Source: Neocallimastix lanati (nom. inval.)
Taxonomy: Eukaryota > Neocallimastigomycota > Neocallimastigomycetes > Neocallimastigales > Neocallimastigaceae
NCBI GenBank assembly: GCA_016946835.1
Contig: JACVTC010000181.1
Span: 165,001 to 229,000, forward strand
Length of the DNA stretch: 64,000 nucleotides
Direction of reading: 5' to 3'
The notes below the pieces were generated by a model. The model did not search any database. It worked only from the letters and a program-made list of their open reading frames with translations, and was not told the DNA's origin. The translations under genes were made by a program, and so were the position numbers. Every line of letters begins with the position of its first letter. Within the stretch, counting starts at the first letter, position 1. This document shows, piece by piece, positions 44,601-57,799 of this stretch.

Positions 44601-45194
44601 TAGAAGAAGCTAAGAAAACTTATAAAAAATACGCCGATTTGAAAAGACTTCCTTCCCCTAATTTCGAAGTCGGTAAAAAAGTTTGTTTACTTAAAGGATC
44701 TACTACTAAGAATGTTAAAAGAAAACTAGCCGATTAATTGATAGGTCCCTTAGCGTACAAACTTAAACTACATAATAATATGCATTATCATCCAATTTTT
44801 CATGTTTCTTTACTTGAACCATATTATGAAAATGAATTTGAAGATAGAAATGTTAATAAATGAAAGAGTATAAATTTAACTACAAATAATTCTGATATGG
44901 TTCCAGGTAAAATAATTAATATGAGAACTTATAAATGAAAGAATCGTTTTCTTATCTCTTGGAAAGGATCAAATGAAGACTCTTGGATAGATGAAGATCA
45001 AATTTTAGATAAACAATTAATTGAAGAATACTTTAAAAAAAATAAGAAAAATAAAACAAGAACAAAGGATCAAGAATCTATTAAGAATGATGACCATGCC
45101 AATGATTTCATTGTAAGACATAAATATCAACCCTTTGTTATAGAACTTCCCTCAAGAAATGATTCTCGCAGGAGCTCGACTTAAAGGGCGAGAT
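44601..45194 (+). mobile_element. Chromovirus integrase C-terminus, chromodomain and purine tract
   Basis: 'YADLKRLPSPNFEVGKKVC' and 'HPIFHVSLLEPYYENEF' (44630-44840) are the GPY/F-side tail; 'FLISWKGSNEDSWIDEDQI' near 44950-45005 is a chromodomain, which in chromoviruses directs integration to modified chromatin. 'cttaaagggcgagat' immediately precedes the 3' LTR and is the likely polypurine tract. Confidence 0.8.
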
Positions 45195-45888
45195 TGTAAA
45201 GATATAATCAATATCTTTAGTGCATTAATTAATTTATTTTGTACATTAAATTATTTAATGTAATTCACTTTTACAAAATAATGCTAATGCATTAAATTAT
45301 GTAAAATATATTAATTTATGAAATTAATTGATTTATGAAAATTAATAATAAATTTATATTTTTTATAATATATAGATTTAAAAATATAAGATTAATTTTT
45401 AAATAACTTAAATTTTAGTTTAGTTAAATTTTAGTTTAGTTTAATAATCATAAAAATTAAATAATAATATATAATTAATAGTATTAATAATAAAAGAATA
45501 ATAATTAAATAATAAATAAGAATTTATTCAATTTGAGTCAAAATAAATTGAATAAAAAGCTTATTTAATTAGTTTTAGTTTTTTATAACTATATTTAATT
45601 TTAAATTAGTTTTTGTTTATTTTATATTGAATATATGTTTAAATAAATAGAAATAGTATATTATAATATAATTAAGAAAAAACATAAATACATGAAAAAT
45701 TATTCTATTAAAAAAATGTAGTTGTTATTAACTATTTTTCAGTTAATAATTAATAAAAAGAATTTTTATAATAAAGAGATTAATAAAAGAATTTTTTTAA
45801 TAAAATAAATTTCATTTGAGTATTATTATTAATAGTGTTGTTTTTGTTTTTTTGTGATTGTAATCTGCTCCATAAGGAACATTTTACA
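45195..45888 (+). repeat. Chromovirus 3' LTR
   Basis: 694 bp matching 39209-39904. Confidence 0.93.
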
Positions 45889-46554
45889 ATTAAATACATA
45901 TTTTCTAATTTTTAAGTTCACTTAAAAATAGGTTGGATTAGCATAGATTTAATTTTACTATATTGTCATAAAAATTTCATCCTTGCAAACATTGAAGCAA
46001 ATTTTTTTTTTCAAATTTATTGTTAAATTTTTTATTTTATTTATTTAAACACTAACAAAAATTATTAATAAAATATAAAGTCAAACTAATATTTTTATAT
46101 AATTAAGAATCTCACTCTATAGGAGTGAATTATTATTTTAAAACAAAACTTATTGAGTAATCTTTTCAATGCATTTTATTGATTTAAAGTTTGAATACTG
46201 TCATCGTATCATATAAATTAAAAAAATTAATAAAAATTGAATATTATCATGACATCATTTAAAGTTTAGTTATTAAATAAAATACCAATATTCATAATCT
46301 AAAATAATAAAAAGAGGTTATTCTACCAATTAATTCAAAATAATAAAAATAGGAGTTCATTCATTCAAAAATTTTTCAAATAAAAAACAAAATATAATCA
46401 TATCTTAAATAATCCCTATCAAATTTTAAGGGGAATACAAAGAAATTTTTACGTCCCAATTAAATCTATAATGCTTTTATAAGATATACCAACAATAAAG
46501 TTAATTTCAAAAAAAATAATTAGATAATTCAAATGAACATATAAAACAAATAAT
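45889..46554. other. AT-rich noncoding DNA
   Basis: No recognised feature; should be the right half of the chromovirus target locus. Confidence 0.4.
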
Positions 46555-46992
46555 TTATATATTAAAATCAATAGAATCATCCTCAAATGCTAAAAATTTA
46601 TATTTAATATAACCAGTTTTAAAATCAAATTTTTTTTTCTTAGCATAATATTTATTATTTCCATTCACAAAACAATTAATATATATATAAATAATAAATT
46701 CCCAAATACATATATAAATAAAAATAAAACCTACAATAAAATCCTTAAAAAAGTGGAATAAGTTAAAATGAATCATATTACCAGACAACAAAGCTTAAAC
46801 CAACAGATCATTATTAGTGAAAATAATGAATTTAATAAGGGTATTAATCTCAACTACTTTGAGATCTTTAACAAAAATCGTAGAACAATTATGATAACCT
46901 AAAAATTTATGCTGACATCGACAATGCGTTTGTGTAACAATTACTAGAAAGTCAACATCAAATTTTTTGATAATGCATGACAATTCGCTCAT
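46555..46992 (-). pseudogene. Unidentified small protein with hydrophobic C-terminal half
   Basis: Two minus-strand frames, 46992-46795 (65 codons) and 46791-46555 (78 codons), lie in the same frame with one TAA between them at 46797, so they read as one damaged gene of about 145 codons. The first half has a Cys/His cluster (HCRCQHKFLGYHNC) and begins MSELSCIIKKFD. The second has a long hydrophobic stretch (HFFKDFIVGFIFIYICIWEF), a likely membrane segment. Composition is more gene-like than the surroundings. No family recognised; alternatives are a retroelement accessory fragment or chance frames. Confidence 0.3.
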
Positions 46993-47039
46993 AAGTTGTC
47001 ATTCAAAACTTCAGTATTGTATTGATACTTTTAAGTCTG

Positions 47040-47396
47040 AAATTGAATGCTGTAGTCAGTATTAGCGATTGTGTTAAACATGGATTATAGTATATGAACA
47101 TCTTAAAGGATTATAGATAATAAAACAGTACATTATAATTGACATAATCAATCAGTTAATCTCAAATCAAAACATAATGATATAAAATATCGTCTTATAA
47201 AAGATCTAATAAAAGGAAACAAAGTAATATTAAATACATTAATTCAGAAAGAAACTTAGATGATGGATTCACCAAATATTTAGGTAGTATACAAATGAAT
47301 AATTTTAGAAATAAACTACTTATAAAAATATGGACATCTTATAGTAATATTAAATAATCAAACATTTTGTTGCTTAAATATTAGATTGAGGGGGAA
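47040..47396 (+). mobile_element. Ty1/copia fossil C-terminus
   Basis: Plus strand: 'NLKSKHNDIKYRLIKDLI' and 'DDGFTKYLGSIQMNNFRNKL' match the KHIDIRYHFIRE and ADIFTKPL motifs at the copia RNase H end. 'attgagggggaa' just before the LTR encodes the usual tail and serves as polypurine tract. Broken. Confidence 0.75.
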
Positions 47397-48060
47397 TGTA
47401 GATATTTATGTTGTAGAATAATAATATTAGCCAATAAAGTAAGAGAATAAAAATATATATAAATATATTTATTTTTATTCTTTTATTTTTAAAATAATTT
47501 AATTATATTTTATTATAATATTTTATTATTTTACTCTTTATACTGTATGTCTTTAATATAATATTTTAAATAATTAATATATTTTAAATTGAATTTATAT
47601 TAAAATTTTAATACTTGTTATATAAAATAGTGCATAATAATAATAAAAGTATGATGGCTAAATAATGTAATTTTGTATACTTTAATTAAGAAAAATAGAG
47701 ATTTAATTTTTATATGTTAAATATCATAAATTCCAATAATTAAAAGTTAAAATTAGTTATCATTTATTAATATTAATAATATTAATATTAATATTAATAA
47801 TTAATATATGAAATGTAGATTACCATTTATATGTTTTAAATATTATATATAAATATTTTAAAAAGATGTAATAATTAAACATTACATTTTAAAGTACATT
47901 ATTAAATATGCCGTTTAATAGACACATAAACGTATATTTTCCTTTCTAATTTATATAAGTGTTATTAATAAATTATTTAATAGATATTGAAAAAATATCC
48001 TGTCAATGGTTTGGTAAAAATATAATTATAACTAATAGTTTATAGCTTATTTTTTAAATT
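47397..48060 (+). repeat. Likely copia 3' LTR, right end unclear
   Basis: TGTAGATATTTATG follows the purine tract directly, as expected for a copia LTR start. No second copy was found, so the end is unknown; the rest of this span is AT-rich and featureless. Confidence 0.45.
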
Positions 48061-48068
48061 AAAATTTA

Positions 48069-48507
48069 TCTATATTTTTTGTAGCCAAAATAATAAATGT
48101 AAAATGGTATGGTTTTTATACAAATATATGCTAAAAATCATATAGTTTAAAATGCCTAAAAAACCTCAAAATTTTCATTCAACTTCATTCATTGATTCGA
48201 CTACGCTCACTCTCGGGTGATCTCAAGCCTCTATGCAGCTTCACTACGTTAAATGCTCGATCTCTCACTCCCCTTCTTTCGCTTCGTTTCATTTAAACAT
48301 TCATTTGTTTTCATTCAATAATTTCAGTTTTTATGGACATTTAAAACCATATGATTTTTAGAATATATTTGTGTAATAAAAATACCATTTTACATTTATT
48401 AATATAGGCTCCAAAAAATAGATATATAAACAGCATAGTTTTTAGCATATATATATATTAATAACATAAAACCCTATATGTTATTAATAATTTGGAGCCT
48501 ATATTAA
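48069..48507. mobile_element. Foldback/MITE-like element with nested inverted repeats
   Basis: Outer arms at 48069-48154 and 48338-48422 are imperfect inverted repeats (roughly 85% alike) round a 183-bp centre that is unusually GC-rich ('gattcgactacgctcact', 'tcactccccttctttcgctt'). Attached on the right is a second, perfect 17-bp inverted repeat (48399-48415 and 48491-48507; ttaatataggctccaaa) enclosing a third, perfect 12-bp hairpin (48457-48468 and 48477-48488). No transposase. Looks like a non-autonomous DNA element or two nested ones. Target duplications were not identified. Confidence 0.65.
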
Positions 48508-48880
48508 TTGATGATCAAAACAGATATGATTATATATAAACCATATATCTAAGCCACTTTGTTGTTTTTTAACTTTCCTATAATACATTATAATTTTAAA
48601 AATAAAAATATGCATTAACGGATAATATCACACAAATTAGTATTCTGTTAAAGTGTATTTTTTATATATAATAATTTATTTTTTAAATAAAAAGAAAATT
48701 CTTTAAATTTCTAAGTTCTTTTTTTTATACATTAAATTTATATTATATTATATTCTTGATTTTATAATTTGATGATATAAAATATTAATATTTTGATTAA
48801 TATTTTACTTTTTATCATTTTATCTTAATTGTATCTTTTGATTAATTATTCTAATGTTGTAATTGACTACAATATTAGCT
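48508..48880. other. AT-rich spacer
   Basis: No recognisable feature. Confidence 0.4.
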
Positions 48881-51000
48881 TTATATGATGGTTGCTAGGT
48901 TATCATTGCTTTTATTAATAGAGAACTTCTAAATCAATCTATAGTTATATTGTTAAGGTATTTAATAAATCCATCTTTAGGATTAAGTTGTGATAGTATT
49001 TTAATTTTATCTTATTTCTTATTAATTCTCTAATGTAGTGTACTCTGATGTTTATATAGTTTATTCTCAGATTAATAGTTTGGTTCATAATAATATGGAT
49101 GGCTGCTTTATTATCAATATTTATTTCTGTGTTGTTTATTTTGAAATTTAACTCGTTAAGTAGATTTAAATACCATATTCAATGTTTACCGCACTCTTTA
49201 AGGTTTTTTACTCAAATTCGGATATAGAGATTGAAATGTAATGTTGGAGTTTGGAATTTACAATCATTATTATAAATCCGGATGCCGATCTTCTTTTCTT
49301 CAGATCCTAATATCCATTTATATGTTATTTTATAACATTTTTTATTGTTTGTTAATAGTTTATTTATTCCTGAACATGGTGTTTTTGCTTTTCTAATTTT
49401 ATTACTTTAAATATTTGTATTATGTCATTAATTAGTTACCTTTGTGAATGAATGATGTAGCTTCAATTATTAATTCTTAGTAGATAATAACCTCTTGTGA
49501 CATTTTAATATTTTAAATTATTTTTTATTATTTATATGATTTTATTAATCTCTGATTTACCTGCGATTAGTAAATCATCTTCAAATTCTCTTATTATACA
49601 AGATTTTAAGTTTCTATTCATTTTCTTAAAAATACATAGTTTAGAAGCTATTTTAAACTGCTATTTTTAAGGAAGTAAGAATAAAGAACATATTATTGTT
49701 GGTTAATCTATTTAATTCTGTATAAATTTTTTTTTTGTATTTTAATACACAGAAAAATATTATTATCATAACTTACTGCCACCAAATGGAATTGTAACCT
49801 ATAATAGCTTTTCAAGAGGGATAAATATCTTTAATTTTGGAAAAAGGTTTATTTTTATGTAATTTACAATATTAACTTCAAGCTATCAATACTGAATATT
49901 GGTTAATTGGCTAAATTATAATTAATTATTTTAGTTTTACTAAAATCTAACAACAATTCAACTTTTATATTTAATAATATTGCCATTACTATCTATTTTT
50001 AAAAATAAAACCCACTATGTTGTAGTAGGATTTAATCCCTTTGAAAATTTCTTTAAAAATCATTATATTATATAAATTTTGAAGTTTGGCGTTTATTTCT
50101 TATTTTCGCATGAAATTACTTATTTATAAATTTAATAGAACATTAACAATAATCATTTTATTAACATTTTCTATATTGTTTATATTTAAGTGAAATTTTA
50201 AAAATTCTCTATTAGTAAAGATGTTTCCTGATATTTAGAATAGTGATAAAATTCTATTATATTTGACTTTAGGTTTTTTAATTTTTAAGTCCAAATGTTA
50301 AATTTTTCTTTTACTAGTTATAAAGGATATATTTGATTTTGTATTTGTTTTATTTTTTATTCTATTGTCATGAGATTCATTTTTAGTGGATGAGTGATTG
50401 TTTCAAAATTTAAATTTCATACAGTGTTTTAAGAAGTAACATCATCATTAGTGTAATTATATGAATTGAAGTTATTGCTAGATTGTTCTATGTTTGCTTC
50501 AAAAGATAATGTTTCACTTATGGTTTTAAAAAGGGTGTTGAGAAGTAATTTAATTACTATTATTTCATCAAATAATTTTTCATGTTAATTTTTTGAAATG
50601 ACTTCATTTATGCTTTCTGAGTAGTAATTTGAAATTACTTCGGTATCCTAACTTTTGTTGTTTACATTCTGATTGATATCGTATATTATCTATCTAATTA
50701 ATAATATCATTATCTTTATTTTGAGTAAAACATTTTCTATTTTCTGACTTGTAATAAATTCAGTTTTGTTATTATATGCTTCAATGATAATATTGTCTTT
50801 ATTAGGTATATTATTTTTATTTTTTCAATATTTTGTTGATTATTAACAAAAAGATTGTTGTATTTTTATAAAATTTATAAATTGAATTATTTTAAAGAAA
50901 TTTTTGTAAAATTCCATTAGAATTATTTTTATGAATCAGTAAGAGTTAACTTGGTGTGGATTAATCTAAAATAAGAGAATGCCTAAATTTTCATATCTAT
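48881..51000 (-). mobile_element. Ty1/copia fossil (RT-RNase H and linker)
   Basis: Minus strand. 'KIDSNGNIIKYKS' (about 50000) is the KIKRN/YKARLV region; 'FEDDLLIAGKSEINKII' (about 49590) is the RT catalytic segment; 'LNMVF..' and 'INIDNKAAIHIIMNQ' (about 49100) are RNase H. Asn/Ser-rich low complexity upstream (50200-50950) resembles the linker at 31.1-31.7 kb. Very decayed, many breaks. Confidence 0.65.
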
Positions 51001-53465
51001 AATAGTATTACAAAATTTTGTATAAATATACTAAGTATGAAAAAGATCACTAATTACATATTGAATAGAATTTATTATATTTAAATATATTATTTTAATA
51101 TTATAAATAATTTTAAATGACATATGGTTAATATAACATTATTAAATATTATTCAATAAATTAAAGGGACATTATTCAATTTTTTGTGTAATAAACCCTT
51201 TGAATTTATTTAATACTTATTAAAATAAATTAAATATAAAAAAATTGGTAAATATATTAATTCAAAAATTTAATTATTTAGAACTTTTATTTAATCATTG
51301 TTGTAATTTTGTTAATATTTTGAATTTTAATACATTTATTCTATTTAATATCCAATTTTCATTACATAATCAATTTTATCATTTATAATTAAAATTATTT
51401 TTATCCACATTTTCCTTAATATATAATTGTGAAATATTATATAACTAGAAGTTTTCATTTGTTCTTATTATAAATATGATGATTTCATTTTTATATATTT
51501 AGTTTATTTCAAATTCACTACATTTAATCCTATATTCATTCAAATATACTGATTATTTTAACTTATTTAAATGTATTTTAATTTCTTCTTGATATACCTA
51601 ATTTTTATTTCATTTTGTTTATTTCAATTTTTCTTATAAAATTATTAATTATTATAAAATTTCTTTAATATTTTGAATAATATTATTAGATTATTATTAA
51701 AATCCCTATAGAATGAATTTAATTTCATTATTATTTTTATCATTTTAATTATAATTATAACACTTTATAATTTAGTAATGATATTAATTGTATTAGTTAT
51801 ATTTTATATTTTATTCATAAAAAATCAGAGAATAAATTCATAAATTATTGATTATTCATAAAGTTAATGTTATTTTGAAATGTTAATCTCTTTTATCTTT
51901 TATTTATATTTTTATTTTAAACTTCAATTTGAGTATTTATAAGTTATTATTGTAAATAATTATTTTTCAATTATAATTGTTTGATATACTGTTAAATAAG
52001 TAGCAATTAATATTATATTGTTAGATTTAAATATTTTACTAATATATTAGTATAATATTTAAACGAGTAAAAACTAGATATGAACTTTAAAAAATAAAAT
52101 TGACATTTTAAATTTTTATATAGTTGGTATACTAAGATTAAAATTTAATTTAATGTAATAAGTAAATATATAATAATTGATAATAGAATGGAATTCATCA
52201 TTAAATTTAAATCATTTTGTTCTAATTTAGTTTTCAATATAAATTTACTATGTTATATTAATTTCTAAATAAATGTTAGAATTGATAAACTTTATGATAT
52301 TCTAATATATTTTTTAAAAGAATTTTTATATGACAATGTTTTAAAGAAATTAAAGTAAATAATGGAAATATATTTAAAAAATTATTCAATCCAATTATAG
52401 AAGTGAAATAGGAAATTTATTATTCGTAGTTTATTAAGGCAGCTAGAAGATCAATTTAAAAGAATTAATTTGTAAATATTATGAGATAAAATTTACTTTG
52501 TTCTAATATTGACTAACAAATATTTAGTATATTTATTTAAATAAATACAAAATATCATTTAAAAATATATAAATAATATAATTAAATTAATAAATAAATA
52601 AAATTGTGTATAATTATATTGTATATTTTAGAAATTTAATTTTTGGAAGAAATTGATTAATAAATAATATACTATTTAACATTCGAATAATTGATGATAT
52701 ATAACTAAAAGACTTAGTTTAATGATTTTTAAGTACTATTCATTATATATACTAATAGATATCCTTAATGTAATGAGAATACAGTCTCATATATGGAATA
52801 AAATAATATTATAAATTTTTTAATTTAATTAATAATAATTCAAAGATATATTAATTAGTTTGTAATATCATTAAAATTCTGATAGAACACATTTTATATT
52901 AATATTATTAATATATATTAATAAATTAGATAACAATCAAATATATAGTGTTTATAATTAAAATAAATATATTAATAATATTATGGAAATGTATTTATCT
53001 TTTCAATTTTAACCTACAGATCATTATTGATTTATAAATTATAAATTTATAAGTACATTATAACAACTAACACTTTAATATGGAACTATTGAACTATAAT
53101 TTCAAAAATATAATTCAAATTAGTAATATGATCTAAATCAATTTCTTTTATGTGTATTTATTTGATTAGTATAATATATTTATTTTATGAAGTTACAATA
53201 AATTTGATGACAATAAATATTATAATAAAAATGTTAAATAATATTCAAGCATTTATTAATGCAATAGATTATCACATTAATTTGTTAAGAATAAAAATTA
53301 AAAAAAATTTAATAAAATAGGAGAGAAATTGAATTTAGTAAAGATGATAAATTTAGTTAATGAAGTAATTATAAGTTTCATTAAACTTTAATTTAAAAAG
53401 AGAAGATATTCGTTCAAACGTCACAGTATATAACTTGAAAAAATAAAAATATTTATATACACAAA
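51001..53465. other. Featureless AT-rich DNA
   Basis: About 2.5 kb without a frame, repeat or motif that I can support. Confidence 0.5.
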
Positions 53466-53840
53466 TAATGGTACCTTTCTCTCTCATTACTACCTCAACA
53501 GTTATGACAGCGGATGTAATGTTAAGTATGTTAAATGGAAAACCAGTACAGCTTTGTCAATCAAAACATTTTGTTATAAGTCCACCTGGAACTGAATTCC
53601 CTATACATTCCTACATATACCACAAGCATCAGAATGAGAATCATATATTCTTTACCATTGGAGGTAATAATTGACATTTTGAAATTTGTTTTATAGAATT
53701 AAATAGACATGATCAAGGCCTATGACTAAATTGTGGAGTATTTAGGGTTGGGTGAATACACATCTAAAGGAAAGCGTTTTGGAAACCATACATACCACTG
53801 TGGTTTCATGATATCCCAAGATAGAACATCTCAGGGCTTT
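53466..53840 (+). other. Second copy of the E1 GC-richer block, with a 68-codon ORF
   Basis: Collinear with 9980-10335 and the only less AT-rich stretch for several kb. A frame at 53468-53674 reads MVPFSLITTSTVMTADVMLS and later 'FVISPPGTEFPIHSY' and 'HKHQNENHIFFTIGG'. Right after it 'ggaggtaata...tttatag' has GT and AG ends about 36 bp apart, so a small intron is conceivable. Further on 'HCGFMISQDRTSQGF' in another frame matches 'CGLMISQDRN' from the E1 copy. No protein family recognised. No retroelement sequence surrounds it. It may be the source of the E1 block or a remnant of another element. Confidence 0.5.
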
Positions 53841-56800
53841 ATAATAAAACTTGATTATGAATATTTTAAATATTAGAATTAATTGTTTACTAGACTGTGG
53901 TAAATATATAAAACGAACTAGAAAATATAAGTAATGATTATAAAATTAATATCAATATTGTCTGCGATTCCACATATTTGGAAATATTATTACAACATTA
54001 TAATAGTATTGTTTAATCAATTTAATTTAATTTCATTATAAAGATATAATTTAAAACTCTAATAAGAAAAATAGGTTTATGTTAGTTGAAGTTCTAAATT
54101 ATTTTCGGTTTATAAAAAGTGAAATTTGATTTAATTGAATAAGGAAATTCTGTTCAAAATAGATATATTTAAAGATAAATGCATAAATGCATATTTGAAG
54201 AAAAGTTATAAATATGAAAAATTCACTAATAAAGTATGAAATAAATTAAATTATTCTTAATAAAATTGAAATAAAGTTTTATATGTTTAATGAATTGAAT
54301 AAAATTTAAATTAAATTATCTATTCAATCACATTTTAAAAATTTTTGTTAGTTAATCATACTTTGTTTCTTTTTATTATTATTTTTCAATCATTCATATA
54401 TTTTTAATAATATTATACTATTTAATATCAAATTTATAAACATTAATCCCATACTTATTTTAGCTTTATAATATTGATATTTATCATTTTACTCTTAATT
54501 GATAATTTAAAAAATCAACAAAGAACAAATGAAATTATATTTCAAGTTGTATTGTTATTTTAACACTACGGTATCTTTTTTACATTATATATAAATTTAT
54601 TAATAATTGAAGATTATTCAATATATGTAAATATAATTTCGAATTTGATTTAATTAAATTTTAATTTTAAAATCAAATATATGGGATTCTATCTCAATAA
54701 ATTTTCAAATAATACAGTAATCACAAATTAATAAATTTATTTCCTAATTGTAAAATTATTAACTCTATTAAAATATAATTTTATTAGTAGTATATTTATA
54801 TCAATATTGAATTTATTATATTTTATTAACAAAATTAATTGCTTTCTTGTTCAGTTTAATTTGCATATCAGTTATATAAATTTAAACAGAAATAATATAT
54901 ACTTTATTCTTTTTCAAATTTATTTAAAATTCTATAAAATCAACTTTATATGTACTTTCTGATGATTTAATAAATAAATTATAAATTTTCATTATATCAT
55001 CATTTATAAATTCAAATAAGAAAAAGTAAATGTTTGAAATAATATATAAAAAATTAATTTATTATAATTTTGAACCTATTGAAATAATTAATAAAAATGA
55101 CACAATAAAACACTTTTAAACTTTTAATTTGAATTAATACAATATTTATAAAAATAAATTTTATTATACGAAAATGAAAGTACCTGTAAAGCTTCAAAGA
55201 AATTTTTTAAATATCTTACAGTTAAACCAACTTTTCTTCAATTGAATATACATAAAATTTATGTCATGCATTTTAATATACAACTTATGAAAGATAAATA
55301 ATTATATAGTTAATTGTCTAATTAATAAAATTCATTGAAAATATTGGTATAAAAGAATATATCTTAAAAAAAAAAATCAATATATATATTAAAATTATAA
55401 TAAAAAAAAATAAAATAATATTATAAACTTAAATTTTTAAAAAATATAGATATAAAACAAAATATATAGAATTAAAAATATTTATTATTCAAAATAAAAT
55501 CATTTAAAATAAATATTATTTATATAAATACTTAAAATATTTTATTAAATCATAATATTTAACTGTAAGAAAAAAAAACGTAATATAAATTATTATTATT
55601 TATATTTGTTTATTTATAAACTTTATTTTAATATTAAAACTTGTTTATTAATTATAAGTTATTTAGATGGAAAAACTAAATTATATTTATTAACAACATT
55701 AAATTCTCAGAAAAGCATAAGAAAGTAGACATTTTTTATTATATTTGTAATATAATTTGCTTATCTAATAAGAAAAGTTCAAAACAAAAAACTTTACAAC
55801 ATTAATAGACAAATTATATAATAATAAAACTAATAAAAATTTAAAGGTTAAAAAATTCATTGTAAAAACATAAACATAATAAATTAATAATAATTTATAT
55901 AATAAAAATTATTTATTATATAATACTGTATATAAAATTAAAATTCATATAATAAAAAAATAATTTTTCTTTTAAAACGAATTAACTAAATTATACTAAT
56001 TAAGATTTTAAAAATTAATATATAATTATAATTATATAGATATATTTTTTATATTATATTCATGGACTTTATTAATTAATATTTTAGTTAATATTAATTT
56101 TCATTATTAATAAAATAGTTTTATTATAAATATTATATATATAATATTTGTAATATGTAATAAAAATAAAATTATAAACAATTATGTATTTGAAATAATT
56201 TATTCATTTAATATCAATGAATTAAAAACTAATAATATATTGCATATAAAATAATATAAAATGTTATTTTAAAGCATCTTTATAAAGATATATGAATTAT
56301 AATAACTTGTCTTTAAAGAAGTTCTAAAATAAAAATATTTAATACGAAAGCAAGAAAAATTTAAATAATTCTTTCTATAATAAATTGTAATTTAATTATT
56401 TCTTAAAAATTAATTAAAAATATTTAAAATATTCAATTATATAATTTTTCTATTGCTTCAAAGCCTGATTTGAAGTAATAGAATTAAATAAACATCAAAT
56501 ATATCAAATATAACATATAAAATTCAGTAAATTTGATCAATATGAAGTTCTTAAATTATATTGTACCATTTGTCTTCTATGTTATGCAAGTTCCTATAAT
56601 GTATTAATATATTTTTTTTTTTGATTTTTTGTAGGAATAACACATTAACACAATAGTTGTACGTCCATATGTGCAACTATTGGATATAGTTTTGCAATTT
56701 TCATTTAAATATACTGATTTTATATCTAATTAATATAATTTTTATATTAATATGATTCTCTTACTATTGAAAGTTGGAAAATATATCAAGTCAAAATTAA

Positions 56801-57799
56801 TACCAAAAATTTTATTGAATCAGTTTATTCAAACTTTGTCAATTATATTTTTTTAATTATTGTCTATTTTTTGATATTTTTATCTTTGAATATCAATATA
56901 TTCTTGGATCTTTATTAGGACTATTAGTAATTTATTTATAAGTATTTGAAATATTATTTTCTATGGAGTTGTTTATACTATTTCCAACGCTTTCCATTTA
57001 AAATTAATATTTTTAAATCGGTCAAATTCTAACTTTTTTATCTTGTTAATAATAAAAATATAATAAAATATTTCTAAATTAAGTTTTAATATTAATTAAT
57101 TATACCTATTACAATCATTTTTTATTTGAAATTTCTAATTCAACTTTCAAAAGTTTTAGATTTAAAATTCTAAAAATCCAAATCTGTTTCCATTCTGATA
57201 AGTTATCAAAATTTTTTTCTTTAGGAAATTATTTATATTAATAACAACCACTATTAAAAATTATAAACTCTAATTTAATTAAAATAATTACCCAATATTC
57301 AACTTCTTTAAAAGAGTACTAATCTTTCTATAAATTAATTATTCAGTAACAAAAACATTAGTTAATTTTTTATTTAATAATTTAAATATTATTGATTTAT
57401 TTGATGCTCAATAATATACAAATATACAAAACTCTATAATAATTCTTAATTTAAACTTCATTTATTAAAGTAAATAATATTATAAGTACCTATATTAATT
57501 ATGAATTATCAAACAAAATATTGAAACAATTTTAAATATACCATAAAATAAATACTAAAAAAGATCATAAATATATAGATTCTAATGTCAAGAATTGACA
57601 ATTAAGGAAAAACAATTATTAATTTCCAATATTTAAAAGAGAGAAGTGAATTAGACTCAATTATATGCAGTATTATTTTGTGGTAAAATATATTTTTATA
57701 AATACATTAATCAATAATTAAATAACAAATTATGAATATATGAATATATATGAATATGTTCAAAGTGGATTCAACTTAAAACCTGTTTTGTAAAATAAA
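53841..57799. other. Featureless AT-rich DNA
   Basis: Nearly 4 kb with no supportable gene. The only structure noted is a 9-bp stem at 56651-56659 and 56674-56682 (caatagttg/caactattg) in a slightly GC-richer patch. Confidence 0.5.

Larger units (their letters stand above)
39209..45888 (+). mobile_element. Ty3 chromovirus with both LTRs
   Basis: A 6.7-kb element: 696-bp and 694-bp LTRs (TGTAAAG ... TTTACA, about 97% alike by eye), structured leader, gag with CCHC knuckle, protease, RT-RNase H, integrase, C-terminal chromodomain and a purine tract. Flanks attat (39204-39208) and attaa (45889-45893) could be a 5-bp duplication with one mismatch. LTR similarity means a fairly recent insertion, but the coding region has roughly ten interruptions, so it is not functional. 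It is a different lineage from E1-E4: no Asn-rich linkers, and a chromodomain. Confidence 0.92.

Noticed and set aside
53841-57799. Hidden small genes or promoters in the long AT-rich stretch
   Set aside because: TATA-like sequences are everywhere at this composition, and no frame exceeds chance expectation.
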